Shown: in pieces, positions 1 to 10,496 of the stretch
Numbering within the stretch: the stretch's first letter is position 1
How the letters are laid out: each line of letters opens with the position of its first letter
Source: Ciona intestinalis
Lineage: Eukaryota; Chordata; Ascidiacea; Phlebobranchia; Cionidae
NCBI RefSeq assembly: GCF_000224145.3
Contig: NC_020171.2
Span: 5,051-69,050 of the forward strand
DNA length: 64,000 nucleotides
Reading direction: 5' to 3'
Notes under the pieces: generated by a model
Seen by the model: only the letters and a program-made list of their open reading frames with translations
What the model was told of the DNA's origin: nothing
The model's database searches: none
Translations under genes and position numbers: made by a program

Positions 1-39
1 CTTATATAAGTTTAATTTCTAAGAATCATTGTTTGCACG

Positions 40-206
40 TTCTATTCAGTTCGCCTTTATCGGGACAATCAAATGTAAATATGTTTTTTTAACTGTAAGC
101 GTGTTTTAACTATTGTAACTATTGTTTTGTCGCTATACCCTGTCTTTTCGTTTAAAATATTTCGAAATCTTCGCTATAATCAAAGAGAAAAATACAGTTA
201 TCATTA
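40..206 (+). repeat. R3 repeat, copy 1
   Basis: Contains AAATGTAAATATGTTTTTTT, AACTGTAAGCGTGTTTTAAC and TTTCGTTTAAAATATTTCGA, shared with the copies at 15500, 26291 and 48321. An M1 fragment follows directly. Confidence 0.75.
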
Positions 207-207
207 A

Positions 208-400
208 GGGTGTGGTTAGATGTGGCGTGTTTTAATTCTATTTGATCGCCCTTTTTTGATGGCAAACAGAGAACATTATAAAGAAATAAATAACCATAGC
301 CTTGCGACTCTGAAAGGTCGTTATTAATAGTTAAAATTACGACTAAGAAATATGGAATTTATGTGCTAAAGAATCCCATCTTACCCCGCGGTACGGTACT
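208..400 (+). mobile_element. M1 MITE, degenerate
   Basis: Recognisable right end AATCCCATCTTACCCCGCGG and the middle GAACATTATAAAGAAATAAA; left end eroded. Confidence 0.55.
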
Positions 401-479
401 GCTACTACTGCAGGTATATTTTTTTATACATGCAAAGTTTTTGGTACGTTTTCTACTGTCACAATAATTAAAGGTTTTA

Positions 480-671
480 TAGTAGGGTGGGGGAAGATGG
501 GACATCTATTAATTCTATCTTCTCGTCCCATTTGGCAGTAAACAAAAACCTTTACAATATTATACCGTATCCTTATAGGACTCCAATAGACCTTTGTTAA
601 TTGTTTAAAACACAATCAGGATATTTGGATAATATGTGCAAATGGTGTCCCATCTTACCCTAATCTACTAT
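480..671 (+). mobile_element. M1 MITE (reference structure)
   Basis: M1 is about 190 bp with terminal inverted repeats TAGTAGGGTGGGGGAAGATG and complement, flanked by TA, no coding capacity. TA flanks suggest a Tc1/mariner-type source. This copy touches the stop of the Ig-like gene. Confidence 0.85.
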
Positions 672-1523
672 ACTTTGCTTTTGGAACTAAAATTCGAGAC
701 AGTAATAGTAATATACAAAAGTAATTCCTTAGTACCGGAACTGTCTTTGATGGAATATATAAATCCGTTATGCGTTGACAGAACCTGACGTCGGCTAAGT
801 GACGTCACCAGGGTAGTGCCCTCTTCAGACACAGTGGTTTCATAAACACTTGACGGTTTGGTGCTCACAAGCTAATAGAAAAATGTACGATTACTAAATA
901 ATTTTAAAAAATTACTAAAAAAAGCGGGTAGTGGTATTTGATATAGTAGGGTGGGGATGACGGGACATCTTTAGTATAATATCGTAATTGTGTTCCAAAC
1001 AATTAACAACGGTCTGTAGGAGTCGTGGGGATACGGTTTTATAATTCTTTAAATGTTCTTTGTTTACTTTTGCTACCAAATGGGGCGTGAGAATAGAATG
1101 AAAAAATGTCCCATCTTCCTCCACCCTACTATACTTAAATAAATGAAAAATGAATGAACGTTATTTATTCTTATTTATTCCCGATTTTGGAGCAACGTCG
1201 TTGTAACAGAAGCAATGAGCACAGGAATGCATTACATTACAAAAGTGCGAATCCATTACAAGGGTTTTGTGGCTATAAAGGCTAGACCGGTAGAGAGTTT
1301 ACCTATTTTTTACCTTGCTAATCCATGACGAATTTATGATTTTTAGTTCAGCAATATCTACTCCGTTTTCTTGCCATGTGATGCTATTCCTACTGTCTCC
1401 AGTTATTACTGTATAAAACAAAGCAGGCGCCCCTACAGCTACACTAGCATTTTTCAATTCTTGAAACTGAGCAGCAGTTGCTAAACGAAGACAAAGTAAC
1501 ACAATTAAAAACTTACAAAACAT
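668..1523 (-). CDS. Small secreted Ig-like protein, two exons
   Basis: Exons 1523-1314 and 871-668, joined in phase 0, give 137 aa. The start at 1523 was chosen because it opens a clean signal peptide (MFCKFLIVLLCLRLATAA). The donor reads AAG|GTAAAA and the acceptor is a pyrimidine-rich TTTTCTATTAG. After the signal peptide the sequence looks like one V/I-type Ig fold: a TVITGDS segment, then SITWQENG with the core Trp, then a second half ending LLLYITITVS. The two canonical disulphide cysteines are missing (Phe/Leu at those places), so the Ig assignment rests on pattern only. The TAG stop lies at the very edge of an M1 MITE (480-671), and an AAA|GTATAG donor-like site overlaps it, so the gene could continue left beyond the window. 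Probable role: secreted or surface recognition. Partner unknown. Confidence 0.5.
944..1132 (-). mobile_element. M1 MITE
   Basis: Complete, in the intron of the Ig-like gene. Confidence 0.85.
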
Positions 1524-2160
1524 TTTGACAAACACTACGAAAAACAGAAACACATTTGTCGTGTATAAAAAATATGAAAGGTATATACAAAATATACAGG
1601 AAATTTGTATACACCTTAGATATCTTATGGCATCACAAAACGTATTATGACGTAGAGAAATCATTGCAATATATGCAAATTAATATAAGTCACGTGTTTG
1701 TATTTAGTATGTAAATGAAGACAGTGTTATCATAGTATACTAAAGTGCATCTATATACTATGGTCATACATTTCTAATCTATTGCAGAAATTTTAGGTCA
1801 TATTAACTTGACCTGTCGCTATTGTCTGATACTATGTAGGATACTCGTAAAAATATTCGTTATAATATAAAAATATTACTCAATAGAAACCTGAGATTTA
1901 CTCAAAATGTGCTGCCAATCAAGTTTAAGTGTAAAGAAATAAATACCTGTCGGCATTAGCGCTTGCACCTTTTAAATTTNNNNNNNNNNNNNNNNNNNNN
2001 NNNNNNNNNNNNNNNNNNNNNNNNNNNNNGAAATCGAGTCACATATAATATTGATAAAAAAGTAAATATACCTGTTCACTAACATCTTTTATTTAAGTAC
2101 TCTATTTTATTTATACAAAGCCCAAGTATTAATCTTCAATAATTTACAGAGCTTAATGTT
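1524..2160. other. Intergenic, upstream of the Ig-like gene
   Basis: AT-rich spacer holding the assembly gap. It should contain the promoter of the minus-strand Ig-like gene. No coding pattern or RNA gene was seen. Confidence 0.6.
1980..2029. other. Assembly gap (50 N)
   Basis: A run of 50 N bases marks a scaffold gap between the Ig-like gene and the small ORF at 2161. Its true size is unknown, and an exon or promoter could be hidden in it. Confidence 0.98.
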
Positions 2161-2367
2161 CTAAATCGGTTGTTGAAGANCCGACATGGTAGTTTTGGAA
2201 GCTCCACGTTGAATAACTTTGTGGATCTCGATCTTCTGCCTCCAGAACTGGGAATCCAGGTATATATACTGTAACGTATTCTTTGTTGTAACGTATATTC
2301 GTTGTTGTAGCATACATCCGGGTTCTGCATAGTCTGGAATCTGAATAACCTTAGTTTTCTCGGTCAT
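2161..2367 (-). CDS. Possible 68-codon small gene, unrecognised
   Basis: An ATG at 2367 opens 68 codons (MTEKTKVIQIPDYAEPG at the start, then a Tyr/Gln-rich middle and QKIEIHKVIQRGASKTT). One codon contains an ambiguous base at 2180. Two minus-strand AATAAA signals follow the stop (2106-2111 and 2088-2093), as expected for a short transcript's 3' end. The middle contains an imperfect duplication of an ACAACAA-AATACGTTAC unit. I do not recognise the family. It could instead be one exon of a gene broken by the nearby gap, since a CCCAG acceptor lies inside it. Function is not assignable. Confidence 0.35.
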   Translation of the reverse strand: MTEKTKVIQIPDYAEPGCMLQQRIYVTTKNTLQYIYLDSQFWRQKIEIHKVIQRGASKTTMSXLQQPI

Positions 2368-2439
2368 TATATTTTGGACACGCTAGCGAGCGGTCCGTTG
2401 TAAACCGCTGCCTAGAATACCGCCATAATAAAAGTTCTG

Positions 2440-2760
2440 ATTGTGACAAGTTTGTTACACATTCATTCATTCTCTTAATGGCTATTGAATTTCTTTAACC
2501 CAGTGTTTACTAATGGGTTGTCCAAATTGCCGTCTTACAAAAGGTATCCTGCTTTGACAGTGTTAACATTGAGGATAATCACAACTGACTGGTCACTAAT
2601 GGGTTGTCCAAATTATCAGCCAAACATAAAATAACAATCACCTACAAAGTAACATACTGGTAACTCGTAAGCTATTACAAGGTGTATGAACACCCGTATA
2701 ATAACGACTGTCGCTTCCGGCCACGCGAGGATAAAGTAAGTTACATTCATTCACTCAACA
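2440..2760 (+). repeat. tRNA-derived SINE fragments
   Basis: Two tail-region fragments (about 2440-2540 and 2580-2758) carry the SINE body motifs ACTAATGGGTTGTCCAAATT, GTAACTCGTAAGCT and CGGCCACGCGAGGATAAAG, followed by CATTCATTC. They lie downstream of MEPCE. Confidence 0.7.
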
Positions 2761-3089
2761 GCAGTTTTTATCTCGTTTAGGCTATAATCCAGTACTAAGA
2801 TTAATGCCAACAACATTGGTTCTACCCTGTGGTCACTGTTAAGTTGTCCAAATTCTCACCCATACAGAAAACCTCACCATAGAACATGTTATTTCCAGGA
2901 TAGTTAAATAGCAGCATATAACACAAGGTCAAGGTGAGATTTCAAAACGCTTAAAACTGCGCAACTAAAACGGAAATATAACACATGAGCAGTGAACGGG
3001 TCATGACATTGCAGTGTTTTAACATAGGTGACATTCAAGAAATGTATTAATGCTTTAAGATTGTGTGGCAGGTCAGTTGAAAATACATT

Positions 3090-3720
3090 TCATTCTGGCT
3101 TTCTGTAAAGTTGTATAGGCCTTTTAAAACCTGAAAAAATAACTAAGTATTAGTTAGTTTAGTAAAAGACATAAGACAGTTTATGGCAATTGCTCCAACC
3201 CGGTGGTCATTAATAGGTTGTTCAAATTGTCAGCCATACATCAAAATAATAAAAAAATCCCTCAAAAATAATCACTCACAAATTAACATACATGGTTACT
3301 CGTAAGCTGGCACGAGGTGTATGAAACAGAACGCCCATGTTATAACGATTGTTGTGCCAGCTTACGAGTTACCACGTATGTTACTTTGTGAGTGATTTTT
3401 AAAAATTTTTATGTATGGCTGATAATTTTGACAACCCATTAGTGACCACTGGTTTGGGGCAATTGGCGTTAAGTGTCTTGCCCAAATAGAATACCAGTTA
3501 CAGAAGCAACAACAGTTTATATACAGTTAGTCAATTATAGTTATAATAATAACACAACCATTCTCATACCCTCTGATCTGTTTTGTGTTGTGAGCGTCAA
3601 ATATTCAACACTCTCAAAGCCAACTACTTTGATGAGATAGTCAGGAAACATGGCAGGTTTTAATTCAATAGAGTTGTAGTTTTTGTATATTCTCTCCTGA
3701 AAAAAAAGAATATTAAGAAA

Positions 3721-3761
<41 letters not shown>

Positions 3762-6700
3762 AGGGAGAGCAAAGAAAAAAATATGGTATGGGCACCTTTA
3801 GAACACATCCAAAATCCTAATTGTATTTAAACAATTAACTGTCTATGGGAATCGAGAGAATATATTTTTATAATTCTTTGATTGTTCTTGGTTTACAACA
3901 GAATGGGACGAAAAAAAAATAAAACAAAAAGGTGTCCCATCTTCCATATCCTAAGTTTTGCATATACAACATGCTAAATACCGTTAGTTTTTTCTTTTTT
4001 CCATAAGACTTCCACTCTTGCGGTTCTATTATTAACTTCCCACCAGCTCGAAGTTGCTTAAAAAATCTCTCGAAAGTTTTTTTGAGCCCTTCATCGCCCC
4101 AATTCATATGCATCCACTTGGTAACACTCATACACATTATGACGTCATATTCAGGTTCTTGAAATCGAAGTATTTCGTCAACTTCTGGGACATAGTTGCC
4201 CTGGAAAGTTAAGTTTTTATGTCAAAAATCCGAATTTTACTTTTAAATTAGAATTCCAAAATTTATTTAAGACACTCTTTATCTTTGGTAATAGTTACAA
4301 TACTTGCACCCCAGTTTTTGTATAGAAAATTACTTTAAACAGTTTCATTGTTTATTGTCTGCCTTTATTAAGTTACATTTTAGTATCTTACATTACACTT
4401 ATCTTAAATATCTAACTATGTCTACTAATACATCAAATTAAGACTTGGTTGATTTATAGAAAATCAATTTACGGTTTTACATTTTTATCTAGCAGTACAA
4501 AAAATGACAGAGAAGCACATATTCATTATTAAATGAAAGTATTAAATCTTTTTTGTTCGCCCTAAACCAGGGGATCTTAAACCTTTTAAAGCACGCCCTT
4601 TATTAAAGATCCAAACAAAACTCACGACACCCTTTTTGTTAAATTAATACATTTCAATTAACAGAAGAATGCGATGCGACCAAGGAGATAAAAAACTAGG
4701 AAAACATGGATAATGATTTATTTTTACTGCCACAGCATGCTGTCCAACAACTGATAATCAATCCATAGTACTATCTGAGAGAGTTTAAGAACCACTGCTC
4801 TGAAATTTTCACTCACCTCAAAGAACAAGACATTGTTAGGAAACTCTGCAGAGTCATCTTTCCCCGTCTCCACAGGAGGAGCAACGAGAGGACCGTACAT
4901 CTTTGGCATCGAGTCCGGAAACGAGGAAGCAAGTTGTGATGGGGGTCTGAATGGAAAATTTTTTTAAACAAATTAAGAAGAAACAGAACAAAATTAACAA
5001 TTGTTTAATACTAAATTCTGCTCACTTTCATAAAAAATTGAGTAGGCCTAAATGATAATAACTGATCCATTTTCGGGTAGTAGGGCATCGACAGTTGTTA
5101 TATAGTTCTGTTTCATATACCTCAATTTGTAGGAATGTGTAAATTTATTTTATACTTTTTACATTTTTTTTTAATGTAGAGTTGGCAATTTTAGACAACC
5201 CATAAGTTAAGTGACCAATGAGTTAAACAATGAAGCATTGCATAAGAAAACATGCGCCAACAATTAGGGATGCACATTACAGAATTTCGAATCTGTGAGA
5301 TTCGAATCTAATTTCGGTATTCTGTTTAGTGACGTCATCACACTTCATCTCATACACTATATTAACAATTTATGAAATTTAATACTTTAAAAAAATATAT
5401 TTTTGTGTTTGTGGGCCTTTCGAGAGTAAATGTTTCGCAACGTCTTTTCATAGTCAGCTATGTTTCATGACGCAAAAACTACCCAATAGTACAATTTTTG
5501 ATCATTTTACAGCTCATGATCCAACAAGGCTGCTATGAAAGAGTCTATAAACTGACTTATATGGGTAAAATTATTTTTCCCTATAAGTACAAAAAGATTC
5601 GAAATTCTAGATTCGAAATAAAGTATTCTAGGATATCCTAAAATACCTAATTATTCTGTAATGTGCATCCCTACCAACAATGGTAGCAGCATTGAACACA
5701 TAAACTCTGGGCTAGAGTGACGTCATCCGTCATAAAAAAAAAATTGTCTTACCTTACACTAGCAGTTGCGTAATGCCTGATATTTGTACGAGCAATATTA
5801 ATAAGAGATCCATCTATATCGATCCCTACAATCTTCCTTGGGGAGTAATCCCTTGCTATGAGAAGAGTCAGATGACCAACGTTGCATCCAACGTCAAGAA
5901 CATCTTTTTCTAGATGACAAAGAATAATTTAAAATAGTTAATTTTTTTATTTCAAATTTTTAGTACATAAATTTTGCTTATAAAAGTTTTTGTCTTGTAA
6001 AGGAAATATGAAACATTAAAATAAAATAACTTTATTTGTCTCTTAAATACGGTGTGAAGATTTAGAAATATTTTAAACGAAAAGATCCCTTCATAGTTAA
6101 TAGTATATAATATAATACAGTATGTTGTGCAAAATTGGTATGACTGTCAAATTAGTATAACTGACCCCTTGCAGGATCTGATTTAGCTGGTAAAGTGGTA
6201 ATGTCATTTTAAAAATGCAAAATCAGTCTTATTATTACATGAAAATCTCACCTTTAAACCATTCTCGTTTCAAACAAGTCATCCGACAATCTTGGAACTT
6301 CTTAGGATTTCTGTACCCGTAATACTGACTGTAATTTCCATACTGAAACCTAGCGTTGTTCTTTTTAAAGCTTGGTTTTGCACTTTTTACATTCGTCCCT
6401 TTTTTCTCTGTTTTCTGAGAGTTTTGTGAGGGACTACAAACAGCAGAATATTGAACGCATGTTTTTTCTGAAGTACTTTCGTTTTCATGGCTGTATAGTG
6501 ACTTTTTGGCACCTTTTTTCTCAAGTGTTTCTTTCGTCTCGCTTGCTACTACAAGCAAGTCAGTTCCAGGGACAACATCCATGTTAAGTTGTGCAATGTT
6601 TTTTGCATGGATAGAAGCAGACGCTTTACGTTTGCGAGATTTTGGAGAGAAGACAACATTTCGATTTGTCTTCTGCGGAATAACGGGAGAAACGATTGGG

Positions 6701-7807
6701 TCTGTAACAGCAGAGGTCTGAAAAACATGATATTGCAAGTTAAATGAAGATTTAGACCTAAAACTAAACTAATATAACAATTGACCTAATTTTGTTAAAC
6801 AGTATTATTAAAAAATGTGTATTAATTAAAATAGGCCTATTAAAATGTTAAAGAATCCTGCCCTGTGGTTTAAGTGGTAGGCAAATGTTTTTTTTTAAAT
6901 AATGTATTGTTTTGCCGCCATATTTTCGTTAAAAAACAGGTATTGAATAAAATGAGTCCATTTAAATGTTTAAAAAAACCCTGATTATAAAAAACAAACA
7001 GCAAACCTGAGGCACATGAACAGACAACGAATTTTGATCACAATTCCCATCAAGGACCAGAAAACTTGGCTTATTTTTCTTTACTTTCATACACTTGTTA
7101 TCCAGTTTCAATACACCAGTGATAGAGTCTGGTTCATTTTTTCCCTCGTCTTGTAGTGTGTCTTCTTGGTCAGGAAGAGTTCTCTCTACAAGGCTCTTTT
7201 TGCGCCGCTTACGATTTCTGCTTTTACTGTTGCTACGTTCTCTTTCTTTTTTCTGAACGCTTGGCTGATTAAGGCTTGAATTTTCTGCCACTTCCTCTGT
7301 TGGTGCGGCATTTAAACCAAGAGGGTCAGTCATATCATTTGGTATAACGATACTTATTGTTGAATTTCTAGGTGGCAGTGGACTTGATGATGGCGTTACA
7401 GCATTAAGTGCTCGGTTAACCTTTTCATCAAGCATTGAGTTAAGGTTTAAGGGATCACGTATGTTTCCCCCTAGCAGGAAATTTGTAGGTAGAATAATAT
7501 CTCCTGCTATTTCTTTCTTGTGATGTGATGCACCTTGTCGTCGATGTTTAGCATTCTGTGATTTTGCTGCGTTGATGCTGCCAGGGAACTCTTCACTTGT
7601 ACTGTGTCTTCGCTTACGGTGGAATCGTTTTCCCCGCACAGGAAAAGCTGACATGATGGGTTTACACTTAATCTCTAATTTTCCAGTATTTCCTGATGAA
7701 GATTGTCCAGTGTTGCCAGATGGGACTTGAACAGAGCTGACAATGTCAGGTTTTTGCTGTTTCATTGCATCGCAATTGGACGGGGACATTGTTACAGCAG
7801 TAGCCAT
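3090..7807 (-). CDS. MEPCE: 7SK snRNA methylphosphate capping enzyme (Bin3 family)
   Basis: Exons 7807-7007, 6717-6252, 5909-5753, 4946-4817, 4200-3982, 3696-3570 and 3130-3090 all join in phase with GT/AG sites and give 646 aa (human MEPCE is 689). Family knowledge: the enzyme puts a gamma-monomethyl cap on 7SK RNA using SAM and holds the 7SK snRNP that restrains P-TEFb in the nucleus. Residues 1-400 are low-complexity and basic, with Lys/Arg clusters. The catalytic Bin3/Rossmann domain covers about 405-646: SAM motif [15 protein letters not shown] (from 425), [16 protein letters not shown], then the Bin3 signature [40 protein letters not shown] and [13 protein letters not shown]. The last exon encodes only 13 residues ([12 protein letters not shown]), matching the family's RPVYLF ending. 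Introns hold an M1 copy and SINE pieces. Confidence 0.95.
3181..3492. repeat. Inverted pair of SINE copies
   Basis: A plus-oriented SINE body (3181-3355) is followed at once by a minus-oriented copy (3354-3492), so ACTCGTAAGCTGGCACGAGG and its complement face each other across a few bases. The pair sits in the last intron of MEPCE and could fold into a long hairpin in the pre-mRNA. Confidence 0.75.
3722..3756. repeat. (AT)n microsatellite
   Basis: A-run followed by about 13 AT units, just upstream of MEPCE exon 6 and abutting an M1 MITE. Confidence 0.9.
3758..3953 (-). mobile_element. M1 MITE, left end altered
   Basis: In MEPCE intron 5; an A-rich stretch replaces part of the left arm next to the (AT)n run. 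Confidence 0.7.
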
Positions 7808-9830
7808 TGAAACACTTTATTTTTACTCAATTTTAACACTTAATAGTTAAACACATAACAGTACAAAAATGTTGACCTGATTTTAAACAAAAATAAAACA
7901 GTTGTTATTATGGCACAAATACATACACAATTGTTACATACTTCATATAAATACATTAAACAACATTCTACATTCATTATGTGCAAACCAGTGTTATAAC
8001 AAACTGTGTCATGTGTTAGAAAGACGCACTGAAATATAAAGTGAAATTACTTAAATAAAAACGTATATTATATCTTTACATTCTAAAACAGTGGGCACAA
8101 CTTTATGAACACAGACTAGATTTTTTTGCACCCCTAGAAAAGCAAGCAGTTTTAGGCAGGTTAGAGTTTGCAACTAGCTTATAAATATGCCACATAAAAA
8201 ACAACATCCGATAATTTACAATTACAAAACTATTATTTTTCCTATGTTAATATTTATGGCTAAAATTGGTTAACATGGGGGTTACTTTTGCAGAAGGGGG
8301 CAGTGATAGTTTAACAAATAATCATATAAAAACTTAAATTCGTCTTTTTGACTATAATGTCTACTGTCTAGTCTACTGATTAATGCAGTGCAGATATTTA
8401 AAGTTTTTTCTGCCCACTCTGCCAAGTGCCAAGTTTAGGGCTATGGGATTGTACCTTCAAAGTTGTATAGCCCTATTAAATTAATTTTGGTAACAAGTTA
8501 AAATCAAACACTTGAATGAAAAAAATAACCTAAATAGCCTACTGCTTTAATGTAAGATGACAGCCATGATAGCGCAATACAGAAAAAATGAACATTTAAA
8601 ATAAAATTAACAAAATATTACAAAAAAAAGTAATTTTACAGACTAGACCAAACACAATATAAGACCTTAAATGTATTTTATACAGTATGATATTCAAAGA
8701 GATAAACTAACTTTGGTAAACTAGCTTTGGTATAACAGTATTTGAAACAAAAATCAATAGGCTGAAAGTAATTCCGCACCTATTTTGTGAAACATTATTA
8801 TAAAGAATGCACTGTTTTAAACATTACTAAAATAAATAAACGTTTTTTATACAAAAATGGCACAATATTTTGAACATTTTCTATAGAAGCATTATATAGT
8901 CATCTTTCTTTAGTATATATAGATATGCGTAAAAATTAAAAAATGAATTTTACTTTTATAAAACGTACTATAATTTTAATAATCTGTTGACTCTGGGATT
9001 AAAAATTAAAAAAATAAAATTTAAGACAGACTTATTTTAAATGCTTTATACAAGTATTTTTTTCAGTTTTCATCATATTTCTAAAGCTATACCAACTAGG
9101 AATTTAGATATTTTCCTAAATTGGAAAAATCTTGGTCAGAAATAGATTATTAAGCTGTTATTATATAAAGCTTTTTACCATTGTGTAATGAACCAATAGT
9201 GACTTGACATTTAATTTTGTTGGGTTGCTTATTACAGTGGTTAACAAATTCTTTTGAAAGATATTTTTAAAAAATAGTGAAATTTGGTTAGAGCGTTTTT
9301 CAATTTAGGATTTGGAAGCACTTTGCAGGCTTAAGGTGGCTGTACACAGTATCCGGAATTCGTACGTTTTGTCTGTTTTGTCTGGATTTTGCTGCCGCAT
9401 GCGGAACTCGGTAATGGGTTCGCATACAACTTTGCAAGCGAATTCGCATGACGGATACTGTGTACAGCCACCTTTACAGCACTGTTGGAGTATAGCGTGA
9501 TAAGATATAATATACATAGAAAAACTATTGCACATAGTTTTATCATTTGTATTGTATGTCGTATATATATATAAGTATAGGTAACATAGTAAAGCTAGTT
9601 TGGAATTAAACAAGCTAAATTGTATACACTTCATTTTAAACTGCAACTTTAATAAAGAACTTATATAACATTCTCACAGTTAAGTATTTGCTGTCAGCAG
9701 AACACAACTTTGTTATGATATTCTAAAACAGCTGGAAATGCACAATAATAAACACTCACTGGCGAGACAGTAGTTTTTAGGAGAAATATAGAAAGCGGGC
9801 AATGACAAAATTCGATATCTTTTTGTTACG
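7808..9830. other. Intergenic between ARL15 and MEPCE
   Basis: About 2 kb of AT-rich sequence. It must hold the 3' UTR of the minus-strand ARL15 gene (left of 9831) and the promoter and 5' UTR of MEPCE (right of 7807). Apart from the Harbinger-like MITE at 9334-9473, no coding exon, RNA gene or repeat was recognised. Confidence 0.7.
9334..9473 (-). mobile_element. Harbinger-like MITE, copy 1
   Basis: Perfect terminal inverted repeats begin AGGTGGCTGTACACAGTATC and end in the complement. The element is flanked by TTA on both sides, the 3-bp target duplication typical of PIF/Harbinger. About 140 bp, non-coding. The internal sequence (TTGCTGCCGCATGCGGAACT) is in the opposite orientation to the copies at 12828 and 62966. 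Confidence 0.85.
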
Positions 9831-10496
9831 TTATACTCTCATAGGTCCGACTTCATTTTCATAAAAGCGCTGAAGTTCATTTCCGAATGACTCAAAATTA
9901 AGTCTCAGTCCTTCTACGTTAGTTTTGGAGCATGATTTTACAAGAATGCTTTCATTCTCTTTCATCCGGCTTCGTAATTGCAGTTCTTCAATAACAGATT
10001 CATCCGTTGAAGCACCTTCTAGGTCTTGCTTGTTGCACAGTATAAGCCAGGGTTTGGACCTTAATTCTGGGCTGTTTAAAGCTTTCATTAGCTCTGGACG
10101 TAGCTCTTCTAGTTTGTCGTGTGTGGACATACCATCTATTACGAACACTACGCCTTGTACACCAGTGTAATATCGGCCCCAATAGGGTCTTATGTTGTCC
10201 CCTCCACCTAATTCTTTGACTTTTAAAACAGCATTAGGCAATCGAATGTCTTTGACATTAAAGCCAACAGTGGGCACAACAGTGTCTGAATTTTCGTGTG
10301 TTAGCACTTTAAGTAATGTAGATTTTCCAGAGTTTGTAATGCCAATGCAGATTACATTATAAACTGGTAATTCTGGTGGGCTATCTTTACAGCAGATGCA
10401 GTGGAACATAGAACAACATAAGAAACGGCAAGCACCACAACATACTGAACCATGTTCTGCCATGATAAATGCACTCAGTGGGAAGTACAAAGTCAC
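9831..10496 (-). CDS. ARL15: ADP-ribosylation factor-like GTPase 15
   Basis: Single-exon frame of 221 aa. The second Met (residue 12, base 10463) is the likelier start because MAEHGSVCCGACRFLCC is the Cys-rich head expected for palmitoylation. ARF-family motifs: P-loop GITNSGKS (52-59), G3 ELGGGDNIRPYW (95-106) where most ARFs have WDxGG, NKQD (155-158) and SCSKTN (188-193). The ELGG(A/G)DNIR-YW-RYY block, the CCK-PP head and the VGPMRV tail match ARL15 as I remember it and set it apart from ARF1-6. There is no N-terminal Gly for myristoylation at either start. Family role: Golgi/membrane GTPase linked to magnesium transport (CNNM) and adipocyte traits. The gene is divergent from copy A of the TSP1 cluster, sharing 1.8 kb of upstream sequence. 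Confidence 0.9.
   Translation of the reverse strand: MTLYFPLSAFIMAEHGSVCCGACRFLCCSMFHCICCKDSPPELPVYNVICIGITNSGKSTLLKVLTHENSDTVVPTVGFNVKDIRLPNAVLKVKELGGGDNIRPYWGRYYTGVQGVVFVIDGMSTHDKLEELRPELMKALNSPELRSKPWLILCNKQDLEGASTDESVIEELQLRSRMKENESILVKSCSKTNVEGLRLNFESFGNELQRFYENEVGPMRV

Noticed and set aside
6372-6721. Two plus-strand ORFs of 71 codons
   Set aside because: Antisense to MEPCE exon 2, whose splice sites and phase are firm.
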